DNA of 33,792 nucleotides, taken from the IMG/VR virus record IMGVR_UViG_3300026518_000004, positions 1 through 33,792 of that record. One strand, 5' to 3'. The notes below the pieces were generated by a model that was not told the DNA's origin, did no database searches, and saw nothing but the letters and a program-made list of their open reading frames with translations. The stretch comes from a virus. This document shows positions 21,506 through 29,594 of the stretch, piece after piece (the stretch's first letter is position 1; the number at the start of each line of letters is the position of its first letter). A program made the translations under genes and the position numbers.

Positions 21506-21935
21506 AATGTTTTCCGTCGTCTGTTCTAAAAAATTGTGTAGGTTCGTCTGAATCTAATTTAACTGTAATATGTATCCAAAATTTACCTTTTACTCCCTCT
21601 ATGATCACTTTTCTAAAACAAGTTAGTTCAGAGTTCAATATAATGTTAAAAGCTTCCTCTGTAGTCATGTTCTTCGGTATAAAATCTGCTGCTAATCCAC
21701 TCAAATGGCGGCTTGTTTTGCTTCCTCCAACTTTTCTATTTAAAATGAAGTTTCTAAATCCACTTGTAATAGTTAAAGGTGTATTTAATAATGTTCTTAT
21801 TTTTTCTAGCATATCAGCTGTGCACAAAAGAACTGGAAAATGTGCTTTAGCTTCTAGTCTATTTTGCATTAATAAATTTGTATGGCTTGTAGTAGTTAAT
21901 TCTTCAAAAGAAAAATGTTCTGTTAATTTAATCAT
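21486..21935 (-). CDS. Endolysin, M15 zinc D-Ala-D-Ala peptidase
   Basis: I choose the ATG at 21935 (MIKLTEHFSF), whose ATG overlaps the upstream stop by 8 bp. Longer starts lack a Shine-Dalgarno. The 149-residue protein is a peptidase M15_3-type enzyme. SRHLSGLAADF gives zinc ligands His77 and Asp84, and KFWIHITV gives His122, with Glu113 nearby in IIEG. TITSGFRN is the usual 'SGyRs' loop. It would cut peptide stems of peptidoglycan. There is no signal peptide, so it needs a holin. The start at 21947 is the alternative. Confidence 0.85.
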   Translation of the reverse strand: MIKLTEHFSFEELTTTSHTNLLMQNRLEAKAHFPVLLCTADMLEKIRTLLNTPLTITSGFRNFILNRKVGGSKTSRHLSGLAADFIPKNMTTEEAFNIILNSELTCFRKVIIEGVKGKFWIHITVKLDSDEPTQFFRTDDGKHYEEVFR

Positions 21936-22605
21936 TTGTTTGTCCATAGAATTTAAATCTACAACTTGTACGATCCATATTTCCAAATGGTAAAACTAAT
22001 TTTCTAAATTGTATTTCAATTCTGTCACTAAATATTGTAAAATTACTAATTGAATGGCCATTATTTACTTTACCCTCGTCTATTGTATAAATTGGAAATT
22101 CATTTAATGTATCAAAATCTGTATTTGTGTAAGCTGTTAATGTGTCTGTAGCTGTATCATAAATAAAGCTATCAAAAATGCTACTAGCACTTATTACTGA
22201 TAAAGTTTCTAAATCAAATTCTAAAAAATTATTAAATGCTAATATATTATCTGCATATCTATCAGTTATAACTAAGTCCATTTTTAAGTCAGCTGTACTA
22301 CTATATAAATAATTTCCAGGAGTATAAATTCTAAGCAAATTGTACGTAGTAGTAGTTCCTAAAATATCACTATTTCCGCCAAAAATTGTGTCAGGTGCTG
22401 TTAATAATTTAGACTGTGCAGAACTATTGAATATCGTTCTTGGATAATTAGTGTTACGATATAGAGCACCTAAATTGTCACGTATATAGTCAACAAAGTA
22501 TACTTTTGCATATGATCCATAGAATGATATAGAGCTTATATTTTTAGAGTTAATTATACCGCCTTTTGCATTATCAAATTTTACTGCTGCTAGTGTTGTT
22601 TTCAT
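21928..22605 (-). CDS. Tail fibre-like protein 4
   Basis: This is a 225-residue protein rich in Tyr, Asn, Ser and Thr with predicted beta strands (start MKTTLAAVKFDNAKGGIINS). It has long aromatic-rich strands. It ends the fibre gene cluster and immediately precedes the endolysin. There is no CBM-like module as in the other three. The role is probably tail tip or receptor binding, by position and composition. No catalytic motif. Confidence 0.5.
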   Translation of the reverse strand: MKTTLAAVKFDNAKGGIINSKNISSISFYGSYAKVYFVDYIRDNLGALYRNTNYPRTIFNSSAQSKLLTAPDTIFGGNSDILGTTTTYNLLRIYTPGNYLYSSTADLKMDLVITDRYADNILAFNNFLEFDLETLSVISASSIFDSFIYDTATDTLTAYTNTDFDTLNEFPIYTIDEGKVNNGHSISNFTIFSDRIEIQFRKLVLPFGNMDRTSCRFKFYGQTND

Positions 22606-22618
22606 TTTATCACCTCTT

Positions 22619-23074
22619 TTATACTATTCTATAAATATTTATAAAAACTTCATAATCAGAAACTTCAAATACATTTGATAAAAATCTAAACGTTGTAAAT
22701 TGTAATTTATTTATATCAGTTTTTAATATTTTAGGTTCATTTATTGTAGCTCCTGAATAATCATTTGTTGATATATGAACTATATCAGTGTCTAAAATAT
22801 CAGAATCAAAAAGTATTTCTTTGCTATTATCTCCAAGGTCTGTTACAGATACAATATTTATTATATTATCAGGATTAACATAAGATATATTTCCATATTT
22901 ATATTCAGCTTGAAATATAAGACTTAAATCTGTACCAGCTTTAACACCTCCTGCAATTGGACGATTAGGAGTAACTATATCACCATTTCCTGATAAAATT
23001 AAAGCACCTGGAACTATAATTTTTCCAGTTTTACCTCTAAATATTGTTGCACCAGGCACTATTAATTTTCTCAT
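22619..23074 (-). CDS. Tail tip/fibre-associated protein of unknown function
   Basis: This 151-residue protein starts MRKLIVPGATIFRGKTGKII and repeats the phrase VPGA-hydrophobic-G (LIVPGATIF and IIVPGALIL) in its first 30 residues. This suggests an internal duplication at the N-terminus. A beta-rich remainder follows. It lies between fibre-type genes and shares their late transcript. I do not recognise a family. Confidence 0.5.
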   Translation of the reverse strand: MRKLIVPGATIFRGKTGKIIVPGALILSGNGDIVTPNRPIAGGVKAGTDLSLIFQAEYKYGNISYVNPDNIINIVSVTDLGDNSKEILFDSDILDTDIVHISTNDYSGATINEPKILKTDINKLQFTTFRFLSNVFEVSDYEVFINIYRIV

Positions 23075-23088
23075 TTTTTAACCTCTTT

Positions 23089-23469
23089 TTAAGCTAATAT
23101 AATAGCTAAAACTGTTGGAATAGCTGGTACTATATCTGTAGCAATACGACAATCTGCTCTAAAAGTTTTTACAGTAGTTAAATCTGCTGCTGATAAAGAT
23201 AATGGATTATCATATAACATTATAAAATCAGTTTTTGATAAATAATCTTTACAAATATTGCTAACATTTTGTATATTTTGTAAATTATCTGTTGCTATGT
23301 CAGCTATTACAGCACCATTTACGTATTTGTAATTTTTACCTGGAATAAAATTAAAATCACTTAAAATACAATCCTTATTTTTCGCTACAAATGCAGCTTG
23401 TGTGTTAGCATTTTCGTTTGGAATTGCTACAAAAGCTATTTTCTGTCCTTCAATTTTTAATATTCTCAT
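23089..23469 (-). CDS. Tail fibre assembly-like protein
   Basis: This 126-residue protein has a C-terminal part with YLSKTDFIMLYDNPLSL followed by LTTVKTFRADCR. This is the layout of DUF4376/fibre-assembly-type proteins, where a 'yl..TDW...' motif precedes an Arg-rich turn. It is located among the fibre genes. It may help fold or attach the fibres. The N-terminal half is strand-rich and unremarkable. Confidence 0.5.
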   Translation of the reverse strand: MRILKIEGQKIAFVAIPNENANTQAAFVAKNKDCILSDFNFIPGKNYKYVNGAVIADIATDNLQNIQNVSNICKDYLSKTDFIMLYDNPLSLSAADLTTVKTFRADCRIATDIVPAIPTVLAIILA

Positions 23470-23531
23470 TTTTATTACCTCTTTTTTATTTTATTTTGTA
23501 ATTATAGCGTAAAACATAGATTAATTAAAAT

Positions 23532-24191
23532 CTATGCAGGGATTAAACTTTTGTTGTTATAAAATACAAATTGATAAATAGGTTCTTTAGCATTTTCTAC
23601 TCTATTACTATAATTACCTAGAGCTCCTGGCATTGGTTGCACATAATTAGCTGATAGCCATATTCTTGTAAAAGAAGGATATGAATAAGCCCTATGCTGA
23701 AATGTATTTGATACAGGTTCAATATCTAAAGTTTCTGTCGGACCGTCAAGTATTGCACTTACATATAAATCACTATTCAAAAAATAAGCTGTTACATATG
23801 TATTTTCTATGATACAATAATCAATATTATAAGATTTCAATATTGTAAAAGTTCCGTCAGCGTTTTGCTTTACTATTAAATAACCTTTTAATTTATTAGC
23901 ATTTGCAGTGTACGGTAATAATAAAACTGTCCATTCAGCTTGATTATATACTGGATATTTATCTGAATTATCAACTTGAGCAACATATAATAGTTGATTT
24001 ACTGCTATTATGTCACCTTTTTTATATAATGCAGTACGTACCCATTTTTTACATTGTGTTTTAGTTCCTTCTGCGATTTTAGTTTTAACACTTTTAGTTC
24101 CTTCAACTGAAGAATTTAGATCAGCTCTTAATAAACTATTAAGATTGGACGCATTTGAACATATTATTTTGTCACATTCATATTCAGTCAT
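23532..24191 (-). CDS. Fibre protein 3 with CBM5/12-like module
   Basis: This 219-residue protein has a Cys-containing N-terminus (MTEYECDKIICSNASNLN) and a module at about residues 49-87 reading W-x(2)-ALYKKGDIIAVNQLLYVA, then NQAEWTVLL. That is the aromatic-Gly-Asp-..-Tyr-..-Trp pattern of CBM5/12 (chitinase-type carbohydrate-binding) domains. The C-terminal 100 residues are beta-rich, probably for receptor contact. It is one of three adjacent paralogues. A sugar on the host surface is the likely target. Confidence 0.6.
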   Translation of the reverse strand: MTEYECDKIICSNASNLNSLLRADLNSSVEGTKSVKTKIAEGTKTQCKKWVRTALYKKGDIIAVNQLLYVAQVDNSDKYPVYNQAEWTVLLLPYTANANKLKGYLIVKQNADGTFTILKSYNIDYCIIENTYVTAYFLNSDLYVSAILDGPTETLDIEPVSNTFQHRAYSYPSFTRIWLSANYVQPMPGALGNYSNRVENAKEPIYQFVFYNNKSLIPA

Positions 24192-24209
24192 TTTTAATTA
24201 CCTCTTTTT

Positions 24210-24833
24210 TTAGTCTGCTTTTTGAATTGGAAATATACCAACGCTAAATATACTAACTGCATATATTACTCTAAATGTTACACTATTACTATCTTTTCTT
24301 ATAACATTTGCCATTAGTGAACCGTCTTTTTGTCCCAATTCTGTCATAAATTGAACTTGATATGAATCGTCATATAGACTAAGTATATTGCTAAAATGTA
24401 ATGTAATTTCGTACGGTGCGTCATGCGTTATACTATCTATATTATTAGATCCTTTTATAGATATTGCAGTAACTGCTCCAGAAGTTAAATCTAATGACAT
24501 TGTAAAAAATATATTAGCTGCACAATAAATTTCTCCATTGACTAAATTTATAGTTTTAACTACTATCCAATCAGTCGAATTTAATACGTCAGGTATATTC
24601 CCAACATTTAAATCTGTTAAACTAACATATGTTAAAAATTTATATGTAACTATATCTCCTGCTGAATAGCTTTTTGAAGATATATACACTTGTCCAGTTT
24701 TTATATCATTAGCAACTTTTAAATCTGATAAATTAGGTATTCCGTCTGTATAATTTCCTGGAAAATTATACAATATTTCATTAAATCTTGTCTTTAGAGC
24801 ACAGCTTCCGTCGATTATTTCTTGATCTGTCAT
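24210..24833 (-). CDS. Fibre protein 2 with CBM5/12-like module
   Basis: This 207-residue protein contains SYSAGDIVTYKFLTYVSL followed by STDWIVV (about residues 55-91), the same carbohydrate-binding-like pattern as its neighbours. The N-terminus SCALKTRFNEIL resembles CATELTNYINDY of the neighbour at 24849-25514. The C-terminal domain is beta-rich and diverged. Likely a tail tip or receptor-binding protein. The N-terminus is probably where it docks. Confidence 0.6.
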   Translation of the reverse strand: MTDQEIIDGSCALKTRFNEILYNFPGNYTDGIPNLSDLKVANDIKTGQVYISSKSYSAGDIVTYKFLTYVSLTDLNVGNIPDVLNSTDWIVVKTINLVNGEIYCAANIFFTMSLDLTSGAVTAISIKGSNNIDSITHDAPYEITLHFSNILSLYDDSYQVQFMTELGQKDGSLMANVIRKDSNSVTFRVIYAVSIFSVGIFPIQKAD

Positions 24834-24848
24834 TATTATACCTCTTTT

Positions 24849-25514
24849 TTAAGTTACATTAAAGAATTGTATATCAACTCTAAATGTTTTATTTAAAACA
24901 ACTGGTCCATTATTTACTAATTTGATTGTATTACCGCTATTTAATGCTACTCCAAACGCTAAAGAATGATTATTAGGATATCCTGTAGCATTTGCGTCAA
25001 CTCCTGACAAATCAATACCTACACTTGAATGTGACACTATAAATAAATTTTTCGTTCCTGCAGCTGCAGCTATAGACGGATCTAGTATAATTTCATTTTC
25101 TGTTATATATGCTCCGGCGCTAACTTGAGACATTGATAATACATTTTTACTAGTTATTATTGATCCTGAAGCTGAATCAAAACTTAAAAAACCTGAAGAT
25201 CCTTGACCTTCAGTTGCACTACCTATTTCTACAAGTTTCCATGTATTAGCGTCTAATTCTGGATCTACATTTGTATTGCCAACATAAGATACATATAGCT
25301 TCCCATTTCTGCTTATTACGTCGTCTGGCTGATATATTTCAGTTGCAGACCATTTTACACCTGTTCTTAAAAGTTCAGATAATGCAAATTTTTGATAAGA
25401 AGGTGTAATAAATCCGTCAGATAATGTTACGTCAGCAGTGTCTGCACCAGCTAAAAAAGCATTATAATCATTTATGTAATTAGTAAGTTCTGTTGCACAT
25501 TGTATTCCAGCCAT
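24849..25514 (-). CDS. Fibre protein 1 with CBM5/12-like module
   Basis: This is a 221-residue protein. The start has QCATELTNYINDY, and residues about 52-93 have W-SATEIYQPDDVISRNGKLYV followed by DANTWKLVEIG. This is the clearest of the three CBM5/12-like modules (aromatic, Gly/Asp turn, Tyr, then Trp). A Gly/Ser linker follows and then a C-terminal beta-rich domain. Encoded directly behind a promoter candidate at 25539. It probably binds a surface glycan. The three paralogues could give a range of targets. Confidence 0.6.
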   Translation of the reverse strand: MAGIQCATELTNYINDYNAFLAGADTADVTLSDGFITPSYQKFALSELLRTGVKWSATEIYQPDDVISRNGKLYVSYVGNTNVDPELDANTWKLVEIGSATEGQGSSGFLSFDSASGSIITSKNVLSMSQVSAGAYITENEIILDPSIAAAAGTKNLFIVSHSSVGIDLSGVDANATGYPNNHSLAFGVALNSGNTIKLVNNGPVVLNKTFRVDIQFFNVT

Positions 25515-25538
25515 TTTTAATACCTCTTAATTTTTGTA

Positions 25539-25547
25539 ATTATATCA
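25539..25547 (-). promoter_or_regulatory. Extended -10 promoter candidate for the fibre genes
   Basis: TGATATAAT on the minus strand, 25 bp before the ATG of fibre protein 1 at 25514. The -35 region is weak. Confidence 0.4.
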
Positions 25548-25580
25548 TTTTTTATAAATAATTAAAAATCGTAAATTACG

Positions 25581-25919
25581 TTAAACAATTACAACATTAA
25601 AATTAACACTATAATAATTATTTTTAAATACAACTTTTGGATTTGAAGTTATATCAACTGTAAATATTTCATATTTTCCGAATATTTCTAAATCCATATT
25701 AAAAAAATATTGAGAAGAATGAATATCACCTATTAAATAATTTGTAAATATTAAATAATCAGCTTTAGATAGAGATAAGTTTACACTAACTTTTATATTA
25801 GTTAAAGAAATAAGCCTTTTTTTGTATTCTATTTTCATATCTACATTGTCCTCGAAATATGCCGGTAAATCGATACTTGTACTATCTACTACAAATGGAA
25901 ATGGATTAGTTGCTATCAT
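25581..25919 (-). CDS. Tail tip protein, paralogue of the next upstream gene
   Basis: This 112-residue protein resembles 25931-26476 in layout. The segment EYKKRLISLTNIKVSVNLSL, then DYLIFTNYLIG, matches YRKRFHTSTYSKININM and LQLFETFYVETL there: basic start, beta strand, then an aromatic Phe-rich helix. Both follow the J-like tip protein and are probably distal tail components. The gene starts 11 bp after the upstream stop. Not a family I can name. Confidence 0.5.
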   Translation of the reverse strand: MIATNPFPFVVDSTSIDLPAYFEDNVDMKIEYKKRLISLTNIKVSVNLSLSKADYLIFTNYLIGDIHSSQYFFNMDLEIFGKYEIFTVDITSNPKVVFKNNYYSVNFNVVIV

Positions 25920-25930
25920 TATAAGCCTCC

Positions 25931-26476
25931 TTAAATTATATCTTGATCTGTTACGAGTGGTATATCTCTATAACAATTTATATCTACTGTTGTCATATTA
26001 AAATGATTTAGTAAACATGTTGCTAACTGCTTTTTATCAGTTTGTGCCCAGACATTATTACTTAAAGACGTATTTATATCATTTAAATTATTTAACATAT
26101 TTGACAAACAACTATTTAGTGTTAAACAATATTGATTAGCTATAGTCTCTCTTTCTATAACTACAAGTTTTACATTAAATAAATTAGCTTCAATGTCAGA
26201 AATAACTGGATCTGTAACTATTTCATAAGTTTTTAAAACACCTTCATTCAAGAAATCAGCTTCAAATTGTAATGTTCCATATTCTAAAGTTTCTACATAA
26301 AATGTTTCGAAAAGTTGTAATTCTTCTCTTGTATAAAACATATTTATATTTATCTTAGAATATGTTGACGTATGAAATCTTTTACGATAACTACTCATAA
26401 ATTCAGTAATTGAAAAGCCTAAATCTATATCGAAATCTAGGCTATTAACTTTGTTTAATTCTTCTAATATAAGCAT
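25931..26476 (-). CDS. Tail tip protein downstream of the J-like gene
   Basis: This is a 181-residue protein with alternating strands (MLILEELNKVNSLDFDIDLG at the start) and two Cys near the C-terminus. The gene overlaps the J-like gene by 13 bp. The first 120 residues resemble the neighbour at 25581-25919, so the pair are probably diverged duplicates. The extra C-terminal helical region (NNLNDINTSLSNNVWAQTDK) is specific. Likely a tip component. Confidence 0.5.
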   Translation of the reverse strand: MLILEELNKVNSLDFDIDLGFSITEFMSSYRKRFHTSTYSKININMFYTREELQLFETFYVETLEYGTLQFEADFLNEGVLKTYEIVTDPVISDIEANLFNVKLVVIERETIANQYCLTLNSCLSNMLNNLNDINTSLSNNVWAQTDKKQLATCLLNHFNMTTVDINCYRDIPLVTDQDII

Positions 26477-28638
26477 TGTTCTCGACCTCCTTCTGGATAT
26501 AAATCAGGTAAATATTCTTTTAAAATTAAGTTAACTTCTGTCGGAGAGTTTATATCTTCATTAAATTCACCTGGCTTTATATCTGTAATTAAATAATCTT
26601 CTATTACTTCAACTCTATCTCCAATTGAAATAATAAACTTAGTATCTGAATCTATTCCTAATCCTGAATCTGTAAATGTAATTATATCAGTAAATATATC
26701 AATCGGTGAAATTACTAATGTTGACATTTCAAAAGTAAAATTATTTTCAGTTTCTACATATGCGTAGTATTGTGTGTTTGCTAATAATTTAACCTTTTGT
26801 TTTAATACACAAATACCATTTATTAAACTTTTACCTTCTACTGTAATCGAATTATCTAAATAATCAGTAGCAACACCGACGCGAGATCCTAATTCTGGAA
26901 CTAGACCCTCTAAATCAGTTTTAACTTGACAGTTTTTTAGTTGTTTTTTCTTTTTATTATAAAATGTTTTAAGAAACTCAAGGGCTTTATCTTCTGAATT
27001 TATACCTAATAGCGTTGTAGACGTATAAGTTTTCATGTTGTCTGGATATGTTATATCAGTAAAATTCAAATCTCCACTTTTTATATATTTACCCTGTACA
27101 CCCTCTAACTTTTTGTTTTCGTCTTGTAATTTATAAGAAAATGTAATCTCTTTAGTATTTTTAGACGTAAATAATAAAGTTCTTTCATTTCTTAGTTTGT
27201 CTTTTTTAATTACAAAATGATTTAAATAAGGATATATGTAATATCCAAAACTTTTTAATACATTTTGAAGCTGCTTATATGCGTCGTCTTTCTTATCTAA
27301 AACTAAACTTAATTCGTCCAAAAGCTCTTCTTGAATGTCTAACGATAATAAACTCTCGCCCATTCCATATTCTGTATTTTGCCAGATATCTTTAACAAAA
27401 TCCAAAAGTGTATTGAATTTTAAAGTTTCTCCTCCAATAATTTCTGGATCTCTTTCAGCTAAAATATTCATTTTTAATCCTGAAGTTGCACTAAAACCTT
27501 CACCCACTTTTACTAAAAAACTAGTTAATGTTAAATCGTCAGCAGCTGTAAATCCTGTATCTGATTCAATTCCTATAACTCCAACTAATTTAGCCCCATT
27601 ATTACTCCTTGAATCTTTAGAGTCTGTTCTGTTAACATATATTTTATATCTACCTTCTTTTACGTCAAATTTTTCTGTAAATCTTTGTGGAGTTCTATTT
27701 AATCTTGTATAATTAAGATTTCTAGTTATTTGATATCCAGTTTCTATATCATTATCGTCAATTTCTTTAATAATTATATTCATTACTGCAGCAGCTGCAA
27801 TATCACTACCTGTATCGTTTTGTCCATATATTCCATTCTCAAATGCTATATTAACTAATATCTTAGATATTTTAGTTGTATCTGGATTTATTACTGTATA
27901 TCCAATTTCTCTAACTGTTGATTCAACTGCATTTATAGTAATATTCTCTAATTCCTTAGGGGCATGAGAAACTAATCCAAAATATGTAGAATTAGCTGAT
28001 TGACCGAAAGCTGTAATAGTTTCAGCTAAATAATTTAACTTGCTTCCTCTTTTTGAATTGTATGTTTTAACTTGATTAATATCTACTAAGTCAACAATAT
28101 TAGTATCATTCAAATAGTATTTTATAGGTTGAACACTACCCATTCCGGAACATGTATGTATCAAGTGATATTCAATATTTGATATATAAAATTTATATGT
28201 TGCAGCTACTAATTTTGGATAGAATCTGAACTGTCCATATTGAATCTGAATAGAATCATTTAAGCCTGCTTCTATTTGTTTTACTGAACCGCTGTATACA
28301 GAACCTGCGATAGTTGTAGTTGGTTTATCTGGTTTCATTAGCATATATAATATTAAAGATATAACAATATTAATAACTATCATAATCAAAAATGGAACTG
28401 CTACAGCACCTACATTTTCAGCTATTAAAACTAAATCATTTTCTATTAATTCAAATTTATCAAAATCTTCAAAATCTACTAATTGCTTATTGACATAAAC
28501 TAATTTTTCAGTTTCAAATCCATTAGGAAATTGTTTAAACAAAACTTCATATAGATATTTATATTCAATTTCTATAGTTTCAAATGTAGTATCATTTATA
28601 TCAGCACTCACACCAACTTCTTTAAAATTAACTTTCAT
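26464..28638 (-). CDS. Tail tip attachment protein, I/J-like fusion
   Basis: This 724-residue protein combines an N-terminal small beta domain (residues 1-75, with a ubiquitin-like gpI flavour) and a transmembrane-like hydrophobic helix (about 77-101, VAVPFLIMIVINIVISLILY). A J-like central region follows (about 110-600, including the GSGQAE-type turns and SKRGSKLNYL). Lambda-like phages usually code I and J separately, so here they are fused. It would form the tail tip that contacts the host and helps DNA cross. The start shares ATGA with the NlpC-like gene. The assignment is good by order (DUF1833, NlpC, I/J). Confidence 0.7.
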   Translation of the reverse strand: MKVNFKEVGVSADINDTTFETIEIEYKYLYEVLFKQFPNGFETEKLVYVNKQLVDFEDFDKFELIENDLVLIAENVGAVAVPFLIMIVINIVISLILYMLMKPDKPTTTIAGSVYSGSVKQIEAGLNDSIQIQYGQFRFYPKLVAATYKFYISNIEYHLIHTCSGMGSVQPIKYYLNDTNIVDLVDINQVKTYNSKRGSKLNYLAETITAFGQSANSTYFGLVSHAPKELENITINAVESTVREIGYTVINPDTTKISKILVNIAFENGIYGQNDTGSDIAAAAVMNIIIKEIDDNDIETGYQITRNLNYTRLNRTPQRFTEKFDVKEGRYKIYVNRTDSKDSRSNNGAKLVGVIGIESDTGFTAADDLTLTSFLVKVGEGFSATSGLKMNILAERDPEIIGGETLKFNTLLDFVKDIWQNTEYGMGESLLSLDIQEELLDELSLVLDKKDDAYKQLQNVLKSFGYYIYPYLNHFVIKKDKLRNERTLLFTSKNTKEITFSYKLQDENKKLEGVQGKYIKSGDLNFTDITYPDNMKTYTSTTLLGINSEDKALEFLKTFYNKKKKQLKNCQVKTDLEGLVPELGSRVGVATDYLDNSITVEGKSLINGICVLKQKVKLLANTQYYAYVETENNFTFEMSTLVISPIDIFTDIITFTDSGLGIDSDTKFIISIGDRVEVIEDYLITDIKPGEFNEDINSPTEVNLILKEYLPDLYPEGGREQCLY

Positions 28639-29042
28639 TTTTCTATTACCTCTTTTTTTCTATAAATTTGAAATTCATGATTAAAAAACTTTAACATAGA
28701 TATATTTTCAATATTTGATCCATTTTTACCCATAGAATTATGTATATACTCATTTTTATTTACAAGTTTTGCAACATGCGTCCAGAATTTCTTACCTCTA
28801 TCTTTTATGAAAATTATATCGTCTTTTTTTCTATTATCAAAATCTACTTTATAGTAAAATTTATCTACTGAATTTTTACTTCTTTTATAGGAAAAATTAC
28901 CCTTATCATAATCTTCAATAAATGTTTTGTAATGACTGTCTAATTCAGAAATTAATCCATTACAATTTGTTTCATTGTCTTCTATTTTCTTGAATTTTTT
29001 AGCATTATATCCGATTCCTATAAAATCATTAATATCTTTCAT
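28635..29042 (-). CDS. NlpC/P60-like tail peptidase (K-like)
   Basis: This 135-residue protein has ETNCNGLISEL with a candidate catalytic Cys27 and KFWTHVAKLV with His89. That is the Cys-then-His order of NlpC/P60 peptidoglycan hydrolases. It lies exactly where lambda gpK-type tail proteases are coded, between the DUF1833/L-like and I/J-like genes. It probably cuts peptidoglycan at infection. It is small for the family, and a third polar residue is not clear. The start shares one base with the upstream stop (TAATG). Confidence 0.65.
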   Translation of the reverse strand: MKDINDFIGIGYNAKKFKKIEDNETNCNGLISELDSHYKTFIEDYDKGNFSYKRSKNSVDKFYYKVDFDNRKKDDIIFIKDRGKKFWTHVAKLVNKNEYIHNSMGKNGSNIENISMLKFFNHEFQIYRKKEVIEK

Positions 29043-29539
29043 TATAAATATTTTAGACCTCTAAACGATTCTACTGTATAATCACGATTGGGTATAGCTG
29101 TTTGAACGCTCAATAATAAGCTTCCAGAAAGAGATACATTTCTTTGCTGTATATCTACTGCGTCAATAGTAAAAACGAATGGAGCTTGAGTTTGAGGATA
29201 TTTAAAGTTATTTTCTGTATAAATTCTGTATTTAATTACTAACTTTTCTTCACTATTTCTTAGAATATTTTCTAATTCTTTCATTTGAGAAAATCCAACA
29301 GTTGAAAACGTAACATTTATATTTAAATGTCCATTTTCTTGATATGGAGGTAATGTTACTATAAAATTAGTAGGTATAAATGTATGTGTTGTATCGTCTT
29401 CAGTTGTTAAATCTAGAATTGTAGGATATTTGCATAAATACAAATTAAGACCTGTTTCTGTATGTGTTAATTCTATTGATTCAACAACTCTAGTTCTATT
29501 TGAACCTTTAAAAATATTTAATAATTCTTTATTAATCAT
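29042..29539 (-). CDS. DUF1833-like minor tail protein (gpL-like)
   Basis: This 165-residue, strand-rich protein has IPNRDYTVESFRGLKYL at the C-terminus, like the 'YT...FPGL' end of DUF1833 minor tail proteins. It starts MINKELLNIFKGSNRTRVVE. It lies between tape measure and NlpC-like genes, the gpM/gpL region of lambda-type tails. It would be part of the baseplate hub. No active site is expected. Confidence 0.65.
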   Translation of the reverse strand: MINKELLNIFKGSNRTRVVESIELTHTETGLNLYLCKYPTILDLTTEDDTTHTFIPTNFIVTLPPYQENGHLNINVTFSTVGFSQMKELENILRNSEEKLVIKYRIYTENNFKYPQTQAPFVFTIDAVDIQQRNVSLSGSLLLSVQTAIPNRDYTVESFRGLKYL

Positions 29540-29594
29540 TTAACTAACCTCTTTTTTAAGTTTATTATATACTATTTTAATATAAAACACAAAA

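Noticed and set aside
21486-21986. Longer start for the M15 endolysin (166 residues)
   Set aside because: The extra residues lie inside the upstream gene without a Shine-Dalgarno, while the ATG at 21935 couples to the upstream stop.
27335-27712. Open reading frame on the plus strand over the J-like gene
   Set aside because: It is the complement of a well-supported long gene, has a poor start and no Shine-Dalgarno, and its composition is that of a shadow frame. Similar shadows at 29701, 24010, 21601, 11818, 12313, 4337 and 2715 were left out for the same reason.
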